The notes under the pieces: generated by a model | Told to the model about the DNA's origin: nothing | Database searches by the model: none | What the model saw: the letters and a program-made list of their open reading frames with translations, nothing else | Assembly (NCBI GenBank): GCA_023431185.1 | Contig: JAEYXS010000080.1 | Span: 4,117 to 68,116 of the forward strand | Reading direction: 5' to 3' | From: Verrucomicrobiota bacterium | GTDB lineage: Bacteria; Verrucomicrobiota; Verrucomicrobiia; Limisphaerales; JAEYXS01 | Length of the DNA: 64,000 bases | Position numbers and translations under genes: made by a program | Shown here: positions 8,703 through 16,497 of the stretch, in pieces | Numbering within the stretch: position 1 is the first letter of the stretch | Layout: each line of letters begins with the position of its first letter

Positions 8703-8738
8703 TTTAGCCACAGATGAAACACGGATCACACAGATTTA
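8703..8738 (-). repeat. ATCYGTG-type dispersed repeat (inverted)
   Basis: On the minus strand it reads ATCTGTGTG, ATCCGTGTTTC, ATCTGTGGCTAAAC, the same three-unit pattern as 8591-8622. Confidence 0.7.
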
Positions 8739-8750
8739 GAGTGGGGTTGT

Positions 8751-8834
8751 TCAACCTTGGAAGTGTTACCTATGTCCTGAACCACAGGGCTCCGTTTTCC
8801 TATATTCCTGCTTCTCGCGTCTTTAGCGGGCCAA
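8751..8834 (+). repeat. Dispersed ~90-bp repeat, copy 3
   Basis: Begins CAACCTTGGAAGTGTTACCT, contains TGTCCTGAACCACAGG (mirroring the CCTGTGGTTCAAGACA of copy 1) and ends TTTAGCGGGCCAA. With copy 1 it forms a long imperfect inverted repeat around the parS-like sites at 8446 and 8655. Confidence 0.75.
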
Positions 8835-8849
8835 CCCTCTCCTTCCCCA

Positions 8850-8905
8850 ATCCGTGTGATCCGTGTTCAATTTCACCCCGGCTTTAGTCGGGGCCGTGGC
8901 TAACG
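8850..8905 (+). repeat. ATCYGTG-type repeat interrupted by a CCCCGGCTTTAGTCGGGG palindrome
   Basis: Two ATCCGTG units are followed by CAATTTCA, the palindrome CCCCGGCTTTAGTCGGGG (8876-8893), then CCGTGGCTAACG, the missing end of the repeat. A near-identical palindrome stands alone near 13308. This reads as a small REP-like insertion into an older repeat. Confidence 0.65.
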
Positions 8906-8948
8906 TCTCCCTATCACCGTGCCCTCAGTGCCTCCGTGGTTCACCAAA

Positions 8949-8964
8949 TGTTCCACGTGGAACA
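8949..8964. other. parS-like site 3 (perfect palindrome) at the mnmG 3' end
   Basis: TGTTCCACGTGGAACA, ending two bases before the mnmG stop codon (complement of 8966-8968) as read on the plus strand. Confidence 0.8.
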
Positions 8965-8965
8965 A

Positions 8966-11008
8966 TCACAGATCCCCACAGCAGGAGTTGTGGCCGCTCG
9001 GCCCCTCAAAGTGCTCGGCCGCGCCGCAAGTATCCGTGTCATCCCCGCAGGCCGCAGTCGGGACCTTAACGGGTGCAGTCGGCGGGATGGGCACCGGATT
9101 GCCCGCTTCGCCGCCTTGACCACCCCGCTTCATGGCGACCATGAGCAAAGTAACATCCGCCGGGGAGATGCCAGAGATACGGAGCGCCTGACCGAGGGTA
9201 GCCGGCTGAATCTTCGTCAGCTTCTGACGCGCCTCGGTGCGGAGGCTGGGAATCTTTGCGTAGTCCAGCCACGGCGGAATCTGCTTATCCTCCATGGTGC
9301 GGAACTTGGCGACCTCTTCCTCCTGGCGTTCGATGTAGCCCGAGTACTTATGGAGGATATCGATCTGCTCAATGACCTCCGCGCTCAGGGCGGCGTTCTG
9401 ATTCTCGGCGGGCAAATCCTTATAGGTCACCTCCGGCCGCAGGAGCATCTGGGAAAGTGTGAGCGTGCCGATGCGCACGGACTTCAGGCGCGCCATCTCT
9501 TCGTCGATGCTCTGCTGCTTCGCCACGAACTGGTCGTAGTTCCGCTTCGGCAGGAGACCGATGTCGTAGCCGAGTTGGGACAGGCGCGCATCGCAGTTAT
9601 CCTGGCGCAAGAGCAGGCGATACTCCGCGCGAGAGGTGAACATCCGATACGGCTCTGTGGTGCCCTTCGTGATGAGGTCATCGATCAAGACACCGATGTA
9701 AGCCTGGTCCCGACGCAGCACGATGGCTTCCTTATTCTGGACCCGGCGCGCGGCGTTGATACCCGCCATAAGTCCTTGTGCCCCAGCCTCTTCGTAGCCA
9801 GACGTGCCATTGATTTGCCCCGCGAGGAACAGGTTCCGGCACACCTTGGTTTCCAAGGACGGATGGAGCTGCGTGGGATAGGAAAAGTCGTATTCCACCG
9901 CGTAGGCGGGGCGAAGAATCTCGGCGTTTTCGCAGCCGATGATGGACTTCACCATCTCCACTTGCACCTCGAAAGGCAGGCAGGTGGAGAAGCCGTTCAC
10001 GTAAATCTCGTCCGTGCTGATGCCCTCGGGCTCGAGGAAAATCTGGTGCCGTTCCTTCTCGGCGAAGCGCACAATCTTGTCCTCGATGGACGGGCAATAG
10101 CGCGGGCCGACGCCTTCGATCACACCGGAATACATCGGGGACTTGTGCAGGTTCGCGCGGATCAGCTCGGCAGTTTTATCCGAAGTATAGGTGATGAAAC
10201 AGTTCATCTGACCGTTGATACGGTCGAGGATGGAACCGGGCGGATACTTGCCGTTCGAGTGGCCGACGTCGCGCGGGTTGATGCCCGAATGTTCCACGTG
10301 GAACAAATCGTCCTTCCAATAGGTGAAGTACGGCACCGGCTCATCGCCGTCCTGCTTCTCGGTCTTGCTGAAATCAATCGTGCGGCTGAGCAGCCGCGGG
10401 GGCGTGCCGGTGTTGAGGCGACCGAGTTCCACACCGAGTTCTTTGAGCGAACCAGACAAACCCATCGCGGCCGCTTCACCGGCGCGACCGCCCTGTTGCT
10501 GGGTGCTGCCGATGTGCATGAGCCCGCGCAGGAACGTCCCGGTAGTGATCACCACCGTCTTGCCGAGATACTGCACACCGAGCGTCGTCTCCACGCCATA
10601 CACCTCGCCATCGCGGAAAAGGAGCTTCGCGGCCTGGCCTTGCTTGATGTCCAGATTCTCCTGGCGTTCGCAGACCCACTTCATGCGGAACTGGTAGGCC
10701 TTCTTATCGCACTGCGCCCGGGGTGCCCAGACGGACGGGCCCTTCTTGGTATTGAGCATGCGGAACTGCAAGCCCGTCATGTCCGTGCACTTGCCCATCT
10801 CGCCGCCGAGGGCATCGATCTCCCGCGTGAGATGCCCCTTGGCCAGGCCGCCGATGGCCGGATTGCAAGACATCTGGCCGATGGTATCGGCATTGATCGT
10901 GAGCATGAGCGTGCTGGCCCCCGTGCGCGCCGCCGCCAAAGCAGCCTCGACACCAGCGTGCCCGGAGCCCACCACAATCACCTCAAACTGACGCGGATAA
11001 ACGAACAT
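8966..11008 (-). CDS. mnmG: tRNA uridine-5-carboxymethylaminomethyl modification enzyme MnmG (GidA)
   Basis: A 680-residue FAD enzyme that, with MnmE, makes cmnm5U34 in the wobble position of certain tRNAs. The N-terminal dinucleotide site is VIVVGSGHAGVEAALAAAR, followed by SCNPAIGGLAKGHL and KKGPSVWAPRAQCDK. The C-terminal domain ends normally with ISPADVTLLMVAMKR, then carries about 50 extra residues rich in Gly, Pro and Cys (ends NSCCGDL), beyond the usual about 630. A parS-like 16-mer is translated inside the gene as FHVEH (10290-10305). In many bacteria mnmG sits beside rsmG-parA-parB at the origin; those genes are not in this window. Confidence 0.97.
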   Translation of the reverse strand: MFVYPRQFEVIVVGSGHAGVEAALAAARTGASTLMLTINADTIGQMSCNPAIGGLAKGHLTREIDALGGEMGKCTDMTGLQFRMLNTKKGPSVWAPRAQCDKKAYQFRMKWVCERQENLDIKQGQAAKLLFRDGEVYGVETTLGVQYLGKTVVITTGTFLRGLMHIGSTQQQGGRAGEAAAMGLSGSLKELGVELGRLNTGTPPRLLSRTIDFSKTEKQDGDEPVPYFTYWKDDLFHVEHSGINPRDVGHSNGKYPPGSILDRINGQMNCFITYTSDKTAELIRANLHKSPMYSGVIEGVGPRYCPSIEDKIVRFAEKERHQIFLEPEGISTDEIYVNGFSTCLPFEVQVEMVKSIIGCENAEILRPAYAVEYDFSYPTQLHPSLETKVCRNLFLAGQINGTSGYEEAGAQGLMAGINAARRVQNKEAIVLRRDQAYIGVLIDDLITKGTTEPYRMFTSRAEYRLLLRQDNCDARLSQLGYDIGLLPKRNYDQFVAKQQSIDEEMARLKSVRIGTLTLSQMLLRPEVTYKDLPAENQNAALSAEVIEQIDILHKYSGYIERQEEEVAKFRTMEDKQIPPWLDYAKIPSLRTEARQKLTKIQPATLGQALRISGISPADVTLLMVAMKRGGQGGEAGNPVPIPPTAPVKVPTAACGDDTDTCGAAEHFEGPSGHNSCCGDL
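10290..10305. other. parS-like site 4 (perfect palindrome) inside mnmG
   Basis: TGTTCCACGTGGAACA within the mnmG reading frame. It makes the cluster four sites in about 1.86 kb, three of them identical. Confidence 0.75.
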
Positions 11009-11073
11009 GTTTTTCGAACTCGTAACGCGTGATGCGCAATGCGTAACTAGTTAACTATTAAATTGTTACAACT

Positions 11074-11331
11074 CTATTCGGTGCTCGGCGTGCGCCAAAT
11101 CAAACCGACCACCAAACCCGCCAAAATCAACAACCCACCGGCCACCTGCATAAACCGGGCGAACGTCGTCGTCGCCTTATGTTCCCGCGCTGGCTGTGTG
11201 GAACCTGCCCGCTGCGGCAGCTTGATCCCGAACGTCGTTTCGCCGACATACCTATTCGCCAACGGCGCGAGAGCGATCATGCCCACACCCGCCAGAACCA
11301 ATAGCCCGACGATGATGATTTTCATAGTCAA
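11074..11331 (-). CDS. Small two-pass membrane protein
   Basis: An 85-residue protein with two hydrophobic segments: an N-terminal one (IIIVGLLVLAGVGMIALAPL) and a C-terminal one (MQVAGGLLILAGLVVGLIW). A polar linker joins them. It ends 65 nt upstream of mnmG on the same strand and could be cotranscribed. The layout recalls small DUF3185-like membrane proteins, but I cannot confirm membership. The start could also be the second Met two codons in. Confidence 0.55.
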   Translation of the reverse strand: MTMKIIIVGLLVLAGVGMIALAPLANRYVGETTFGIKLPQRAGSTQPAREHKATTTFARFMQVAGGLLILAGLVVGLIWRTPSTE

Positions 11332-11527
11332 CAGGCCGCCGATTGTGTGCTACCACCCTGCCTCAACGGGCAAGTCAGTGACACCTTATCATAACGGAAC
11401 AGCAGATGGAAACACTGGAAAGGGGAAGTAGAAATCACAATTTCTAACTACGTAAGTTGCACAACGAAAAATTAAGACTCCTCAAGACAAATGACTCCCC
11501 TTAGAATTGCATAATCAAGGTAAACTC

Positions 11528-12076
11528 ATGAGTATCCACGACAAACTCCGATCTTTCTACGGTCACCGCCTCATGCTTCCGTGCTCAATTCAGGACATTC
11601 CTAGAAATAGGTTTGTTGTTTATGTGTTAGTGCATAACAACAATCCAATCGTGGTTGGACACGGGAAAAATAATCGAGCCAAGGTAATCTTTGACAACGA
11701 ACAAGTGATCACGCAACACCACTTTAAAGCTTTAACTGTCAGACTATACTGGCTTTTTGGAGAGACCTCTGACCATTTTGAAAGGTATATCATAGCTTGC
11801 GAAAGTAAGGGGGATGCGCAAAAAGAAGAAAAAGCACTCCACAAAACAATAGGCGGAAACTCAACTGCTATCCCAACGCACATCAAAGAGAAACTTTTTG
11901 ATGGCATCGCGGAAGATAGCTCTGAACGGATGATTATTAATATGGCGCTGAATTCTTCATTCGGAGGTATTTCCGATATCCGTAAATGGAGACAAAAAGG
12001 CTTTCTGAACGATAGGGTGTGGGAAATAGTCAGCCTTAAGTTAAGAATACAGCACTTGGATGAAAAAAGGCACTAA
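11528..12076 (+). CDS. Uncharacterised protein with a GIY-YIG-like N-terminal stretch
   Basis: A 182-residue protein starting at ATG 11528, preceded by AAGG at 11518; an in-frame ATG at 11507 is less well placed. The stretch FVVYVLVHNNNPIVVGHGKN followed by an Arg resembles the start of GIY-YIG nuclease domains (strand, YVG-like strand, downstream Arg), but the Tyr pair is degenerate, so catalysis is doubtful. Base composition is clearly AT-richer than the neighbours, and the next gene starts 3 nt later, so the two look like a horizontally acquired pair. Function unknown. Confidence 0.7.
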   Translation: MSIHDKLRSFYGHRLMLPCSIQDIPRNRFVVYVLVHNNNPIVVGHGKNNRAKVIFDNEQVITQHHFKALTVRLYWLFGETSDHFERYIIACESKGDAQKEEKALHKTIGGNSTAIPTHIKEKLFDGIAEDSSERMIINMALNSSFGGISDIRKWRQKGFLNDRVWEIVSLKLRIQHLDEKRH

Positions 12077-12079
12077 CGT

Positions 12080-12616
12080 ATGGCTATTACATTTCTCGAA
12101 ATTTTGGACACCTCAGTGAAAATTGGCTTGGGAGCATTACTTACTGGTGTCGTTACGTACATCTCAGCGCAAGCCAACCATAAACGGGAAGTCTCCAAAG
12201 AGTGGAGAAAAAAGAAGCGTGAATCACTTGAGACAATTGCTCAGCAAACAGAGGAGTTTAGTCACACAGTTTTAAAATATTGGGCTCTGATTACAGAATG
12301 GGGAAATCATCAAAATAAGGGCCAAGAAATGCCAGAAGATAGACTCGCCAAGCTCCGAATGATAAATGATGAATTATTTCATGCTTACAAAAATCTTTCC
12401 GTCGTAGAGGCTAGATTACTCCTGCTGGGATCAATTGATGCGCAAAAAATTTGCAGAGAATACGGAGAACTCATAACTCGGTTTACGAAAACCGCTTGGA
12501 TAGGTGGCCCGCCGTTGACAAAGGAAACCAGTGAAAAATGGCGCATGGAGATTTTAGGCTGCAGAGAACGATTCTTCCGTTGTCTTAGTTCTCATTATGT
12601 TGGAAGCGACGACTGA
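12080..12616 (+). CDS. Uncharacterised membrane-anchored helical protein
   Basis: A 178-residue protein. An N-terminal segment (VKIGLGALLTGVVTYISAQA) is probably a membrane anchor. It is followed by a basic, charged helical region (HKREVSKEWRKKKRESLETI) and further helices without recognised motifs. AT-rich like its upstream neighbour (3-nt gap). The architecture of an N-terminal anchor and cytoplasmic helical body recalls membrane effectors of accessory two-gene systems, but nothing here identifies one. Confidence 0.7.
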   Translation: MAITFLEILDTSVKIGLGALLTGVVTYISAQANHKREVSKEWRKKKRESLETIAQQTEEFSHTVLKYWALITEWGNHQNKGQEMPEDRLAKLRMINDELFHAYKNLSVVEARLLLLGSIDAQKICREYGELITRFTKTAWIGGPPLTKETSEKWRMEILGCRERFFRCLSSHYVGSDD

Positions 12617-13088
12617 TCTTGTTTGTGTGAAGTCGAACATCATCGCTTTCTGCATTGTAACTACAAACGACTTCGACTCCCTCGTCGCGCTGCGCATCGC
12701 CGCGATGCAAGCGAGTTTGGAGCGCGTGGGACGGTTTGATCCGGAGCGGGCGCGCACGCGGTTGAAGAATTCTTTTTATCCGGAGCACACGCAGTTCATC
12801 GTGCTGGAGGGCGAGCGCATCGGCTTCTACACGTTCCGGCCGATGGCGGATGGCTTTCATCTGGATCATTTGTATATCCATCCGAACAACCAATCGCGCG
12901 GCGTGGGTTCCTTCGTGATGCAGCACCTCATCGCGCAGGCGGAAGAAAAACAAATGCCCATCCACGTCGGTGCCTTGCGCGAGAGCGCGTCGAACCGCTT
13001 TTATCAGCGCCATGGTTTTGCGAAGGTGCGCGAGGAGGAGTGGGATATCTATTACGTGCGCGAGTGTGGTGTGAAGCGCACGAACTGA
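12597..13088 (+). CDS. GNAT family N-acetyltransferase
   Basis: A 163-residue protein with the GNAT fold: an N-terminal TTNDFDSLVALRIAAM, the central strand DGFHLDHLYIHPNNQSRGVG containing the acetyl-CoA loop (Q-S-R-G-V-G), and the C-terminal SASNRFYQRHGFAKV motif. The start at 12597 overlaps the AT-rich gene by 20 nt; GC content and codon use change abruptly at about 12660, so the true start may be later. Substrate unknown. Confidence 0.85.
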   Translation: MLEATTDLVCVKSNIIAFCIVTTNDFDSLVALRIAAMQASLERVGRFDPERARTRLKNSFYPEHTQFIVLEGERIGFYTFRPMADGFHLDHLYIHPNNQSRGVGSFVMQHLIAQAEEKQMPIHVGALRESASNRFYQRHGFAKVREEEWDIYYVRECGVKRTN

Positions 13089-13100
13089 CACAACGCAAAA

Positions 13101-13213
13101 GGAGCGCGGGTTTTAACCCGCTTCAAGGTGCGATAACTCAAACGTAGCGAAATCTATCTGCACCTTTTGATAAGCGGATACTTAGGCGGTCCCGCACGCG
13201 GGACCGCGCTCCT
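13101..13213. repeat. Composite palindromic element
   Basis: The ends are inverted copies of each other, GGAGCGCGG at 13101 and CCGCGCTCC at 13204. Inside lie GCGGGTTTTAACCCGC (13106-13121) and GCGGTCCCGCACGCGGGACC (from 13186), and GGTGC/GCACC arms. Typical of REP/BIME-like non-coding elements. Confidence 0.65.
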
Positions 13214-13264
13214 AGTATCTGCTCGATGACGTCCCGCCCTGTAGCTACTGCGTGAAGCTCTAAT

Positions 13265-13640
13265 GAGGGCCAAAGGCCCGGCCTCAAACCAGCGCGGGGC
13301 AATTCATCCCGGCTTCAGTCGGGACGCCCCACGAAAAGGTTGCCCAAAGGATCAAGCGCTGTAAGCGCGATTCATACTTTCAGCCCCAAAGGGGCTGCGT
13401 AACAAAGCCCAACGTTGGCCCGCGTGTGGGCCTACGTTGGGTAAAGCGTTCAGAGAATCATCCAACCACAACGTGGTTGCGTCCTCGGCCCTGATTCACA
13501 AACCCGTACTGCGCGCGCGAACCAATCGGCGCAACCCGCTTCGGGGTTGTGACACAAAAACGCGCTGACCCAACGTAGCCTTGCTGACGCACGGCAACGT
13601 TGGGCTTTGGGACGGAACGCCCTTGGCGTTCGGGAAGGGA
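13265..13640. repeat. Cluster of REP-like palindromes, no gene
   Basis: Includes TCCCGGCTTCAGTCGGGA near 13308 (same family as 8876-8893), AGCCCCAAAGGGGCT near 13383, a CCCAACGTTGG / CCTACGTTGGG pair near 13410-13440, and AACCACAACGTGGTT near 13466. Further CAACGT-type half-copies extend to about 13610. I see no coding gene between 13089 and 13698. Confidence 0.6.
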
Positions 13641-13698
13641 GTGATGCCGCTTGCATTTCAGGGGTGTTAAGCCGAACGTGACGAAGGAACCCATCGGG

Positions 13699-14406
13699 AT
13701 GAAAGCGGAGGCGCAAAAAATCCAGTTCATGTTCAAGGCCTTAGCGGTGCTTCTGCTTGGTTTGGGAGCGGATGCGTTGCTCTCTCTATCAGGCTTGTCG
13801 TTCCTGCAACCACGTACTGGCTACTATGGGGGTTATTATTTCACATCTATCCACCAGCCTGACACGGCTGTGTACTCACTCCGGATAACGGGTGAATCCG
13901 GGCCGCGCTGGCATTGGTTTGCTCCGCATAATTTCACTTACTCACGCTTGCAGCTCAGTTGGTATCTTACGCCCGTTGTGTATGAAGACATGGCCGCCCA
14001 TCCGGTTGGTGCGGACAGAAAAACATCCGGGGACTGGTGGGCCAATGTCGATCTTCCTTCGCAAAGATACCAGACCGGGACCACCAATGGTGTGCTCACG
14101 GCAGAAGTCCTGATTGATTGGCTGTTACCCCAAGAGCCGCGTCCGGTGATTGAAAAGGAGCGTCAGCAAATCGAAGCGATACTCGCCACCATCCATGCGG
14201 CTGGTGCGGGAACCCTGCCTCCCCCAGATCGCAAAATGCACAAGTTAGATGGCGTATCCAGTGCACGGTTTCATGCGCGAACTGGTCCGGGGATAACATT
14301 CTTGGGTTATGGATGGCTAGTGGTGTGGGCTATCGCAACGCTGAAGAAGTGGAAGAGACTTTTCAGCAACCAACTGAGTTTAGAACTGGAAAAGCCATCA
14401 TCATGA
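13699..14406 (+). CDS. Uncharacterised membrane protein with N- and C-terminal membrane segments
   Basis: A 235-residue protein. The ATG at 13699 is preceded by GAAGGAA at good spacing. Segment 1 (about residues 11-35, ALAVLLLGLGADALLSLSGL) and a C-terminal segment (FLGYGWLVVWAIA) flank an extracytoplasmic domain of about 160 residues rich in Trp and Tyr (YYGGYYFTSIHQ, WHWFAPHNFTYSRLQ). No family recognised. It overlaps the esterase by 4 nt (ATGA), so they are coupled. Confidence 0.7.
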   Translation: MKAEAQKIQFMFKALAVLLLGLGADALLSLSGLSFLQPRTGYYGGYYFTSIHQPDTAVYSLRITGESGPRWHWFAPHNFTYSRLQLSWYLTPVVYEDMAAHPVGADRKTSGDWWANVDLPSQRYQTGTTNGVLTAEVLIDWLLPQEPRPVIEKERQQIEAILATIHAAGAGTLPPPDRKMHKLDGVSSARFHARTGPGITFLGYGWLVVWAIATLKKWKRLFSNQLSLELEKPSS

Positions 14407-15116
14407 CCCAGCCCGAACCACACACCCTCACCAGCGCCTCTGGCGAATACACCCGCACCCTCTCCCTCGTACCCGGCCCGCAAGATCACGCGCACCCCCT
14501 CTGCGTCTTCCTCGATGCCGAACTCTATCTCGGCAGCATGAACGCCCTGCCCGTCCTCACCGAGTTGATGGCGAGCGGCGTGATTCCCGCGATGACCTGC
14601 GTCTTCGTCTCCCACGTGAACGCCGAGGCCCGCCACGCCGATTTTCTGTGCAATGATCGCTACACCAGATTCATCGCCGAAGATGTGGTGTCATGGGCCC
14701 GCGCACGAAATGAAAACATCCAGGCACAAGGCAACCTCATCTGCGGCCTCAGCCTCAGCGGTTTGGCCGCTGCTTATCTCGCGCTAAAATATCCGGACGT
14801 ATTTTCTTACGCCCTCTGCCAGTCTGCCTCCTTCTGGTGGTTGAAAGACAAAGAACTTAATTGGCCGAAAACCACCGCGAAATTCTGGCTCAGCGTCGGT
14901 GACAAGGAAACCGCCACCGGCCTCACCCACGCTCCCAGCGGCTTGCGCCAGGAGATCTCGCAGATCGAAGGCGTCGCGAATGCCGTGCAGCTCTTGCAAT
15001 CACTCGGCGGCACTGTGAAGCACAGCGTGCATCCGGGCGTCCATTCCACCACCCCATGGCGTGCGGAACTTGCCCCGGCATTCACGTGGCTGATCGGAAA
15101 TGCGGCGACGAAATAA
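14403..15116 (+). CDS. Putative esterase, enterochelin esterase-like alpha/beta hydrolase
   Basis: A 237-residue cytoplasmic protein without a signal peptide. Nucleophile Ser117 sits in GLSLSG (115-120), within a stretch like the Fes/IroE esterase elbow, and the catalytic His is likely in HPGVHSTTPW. The MTCVFVSHVNAEARHADFL segment is typical of the family's R-rich loop after the oxyanion strand. Start overlaps the upstream stop by 4 nt. No siderophore genes are nearby, so the substrate is open. Confidence 0.82.
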   Translation: MTQPEPHTLTSASGEYTRTLSLVPGPQDHAHPLCVFLDAELYLGSMNALPVLTELMASGVIPAMTCVFVSHVNAEARHADFLCNDRYTRFIAEDVVSWARARNENIQAQGNLICGLSLSGLAAAYLALKYPDVFSYALCQSASFWWLKDKELNWPKTTAKFWLSVGDKETATGLTHAPSGLRQEISQIEGVANAVQLLQSLGGTVKHSVHPGVHSTTPWRAELAPAFTWLIGNAATK

Positions 15117-15140
15117 GCGCAACGGAAGACCTGAAATACT

Positions 15141-15923
15141 CTAGAGCGTCACCTTCATCCCGTCCGTGGCGAACGTGAACGGGATCTCGCCCAGATAACG
15201 GTGCGCCAGTTTGGTGACGGCCTCCGGCTCTTCGCGATACTGCCGCGCCACATGCATGAAGACGATGCGCCCGATGTCGCGGCCCTTCAGGTAACGGAAC
15301 AGATCCTTCGGCTCGAAGTGCGCGAGCTCACACACGAGGAGATCAAGCGGCTGTTTCAGCAGGGGCGCGAGGTCTTGCGGCGCGCCGAGGTCCGCGCTGT
15401 GGGCGATGCGCAGTTTGCCCGTCTCGAAGAGAAAACTATAGGCGGCGAAATCCAGCGTGTACTTCCGTTGAAAGGATTGGCGCAGGCTCTCCAGATGCGT
15501 CGTGGGATACGGCGTCACCGTCACGCCCTTGATCTTAAAACTCCGGCCCGCATGCAGCGGCGTGTACTTCGGCGTGAAGGCCAGCAGCTCCTCGAAGATC
15601 ATCCCCGCGTTCAACAGCTCGCGGATGGGCTTGATGCCGTCCTCGGGCAGATAGATGGGCAGGTCCTTCTGCCGCTGCTCCAGCCACAGCCCCTGCATGA
15701 ACATGAAGAACCCACCGATATGATCACAGTGCAGATGCGAGAGCAGCAGTGCATCGAAGGCATCATAATCCAGCCCGGAAGCCTTGTACGCGCGGCTGAC
15801 CGATTCACCGCAATCCACGATGAACGAGGTTCTGCCGAAGCGGAAATGGAAGGAGGAATGGTTACGGTCGGCACAAGGCCAGCCGTCTCCTGTACCGAAG
15901 CAAGTTAGTTCAAAGGGACTCAT
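15141..15923 (-). CDS. MBL-fold metallo-hydrolase (RNase Z-like)
   Basis: A 260-residue metallo-beta-lactamase-fold protein with the zinc signature HLHCDH at 63-68, a GTGDGWPCADRNHSS start loop, YPTTHLESL, SADLGAP and FMHVAR. The Cys within HxHxDH (HLHCDH) is tolerated in the family. It resembles ribonuclease Z-type or quorum-lactonase-like hydrolases but lacks clear RNase Z exosite features. Last gene of the minus-strand trpD-folA run. Confidence 0.88.
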   Translation of the reverse strand: MSPFELTCFGTGDGWPCADRNHSSFHFRFGRTSFIVDCGESVSRAYKASGLDYDAFDALLLSHLHCDHIGGFFMFMQGLWLEQRQKDLPIYLPEDGIKPIRELLNAGMIFEELLAFTPKYTPLHAGRSFKIKGVTVTPYPTTHLESLRQSFQRKYTLDFAAYSFLFETGKLRIAHSADLGAPQDLAPLLKQPLDLLVCELAHFEPKDLFRYLKGRDIGRIVFMHVARQYREEPEAVTKLAHRYLGEIPFTFATDGMKVTL

Positions 15924-15995
15924 CCATGACTGACGAACGACCCCTAGCTAGTCCTATTTTGCCCTCCAAGGCAAGCTTGACGATGACCCCATCAT

Positions 15996-16457
15996 TTATT
16001 TCCGCCTATAATGCCGGATGGCGAATTCCGGCGTATCCCGCACCGTCTCGACCAGCTCGAACTCCGCCTCAAACGGCGGGAAGAACGCATCGCCCTCCAC
16101 AGTACGTTTGACGAGTGTAAGATAGAGGTCGGAGCAAAGGGGCAATGCCTGGCGATAGATCTCGGCACCCCCACAAATGAAAGTCTCCCGCCCAGCCGTC
16201 GCCGGTTGCAAGGCGGCCAGGTCTTTCAGCATGATGGCTCCGGGCACATTGAAGTCGCTGCGGCTCAGGATGATGGTGGTGCGGTTCGGCAGCAGGCGGC
16301 CGATGGATTCATACGTCTTGCGCCCCATCACGATGACGTGCCCGGTGGTGGTCTGCTTGAACCACTTGAAATCTTCCGGCAGATGCCACGGGATGGTATT
16401 GCCCTGCCCGATCACCCGGTTCTCGGACATGGCGGCGATGGCTTTGAACGGCTTCAT
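15996..16457 (-). CDS. folA: Dihydrofolate reductase
   Basis: A 153-residue enzyme reducing dihydrofolate to tetrahydrofolate with NADPH. Motifs: IAAMSENRVIGQGNTIPWHL, the catalytic acid Asp29 in LPEDFKWFK, GRKTYESIGRLLPNR and ICGGAEIYRQALP. Start at 16457 gives the canonical N-terminus MKPFKAIAAMS; an ATG at 16496, just after the upstream stop, would add 13 residues and could be used through coupling. Part of a minus-strand operon. Confidence 0.95.
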   Translation of the reverse strand: MKPFKAIAAMSENRVIGQGNTIPWHLPEDFKWFKQTTTGHVIVMGRKTYESIGRLLPNRTTIILSRSDFNVPGAIMLKDLAALQPATAGRETFICGGAEIYRQALPLCSDLYLTLVKRTVEGDAFFPPFEAEFELVETVRDTPEFAIRHYRRK

Positions 16458-16497
16458 CAAGGCGTCGAAAATAAGGGGCCGTGCCGTCAATGCCAAC

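Noticed and set aside
8351..8834. The ~90-bp repeats as a complete insertion sequence
   Set aside because: No transposase frame and no matched termini with target duplication. They may be MITE-like, but that cannot be shown here.
8936..11032. Long open frame antisense to mnmG
   Set aside because: It mirrors the mnmG codon pattern and translates to a low-complexity His/Arg/Leu-rich sequence. The same holds for the long antisense frames at 2194-3585, 4117-5466, 19774-21231, 22979-24607, 25886-27100, 27212-28693 and 41162-42511; each lies fully opposite a well-supported gene.
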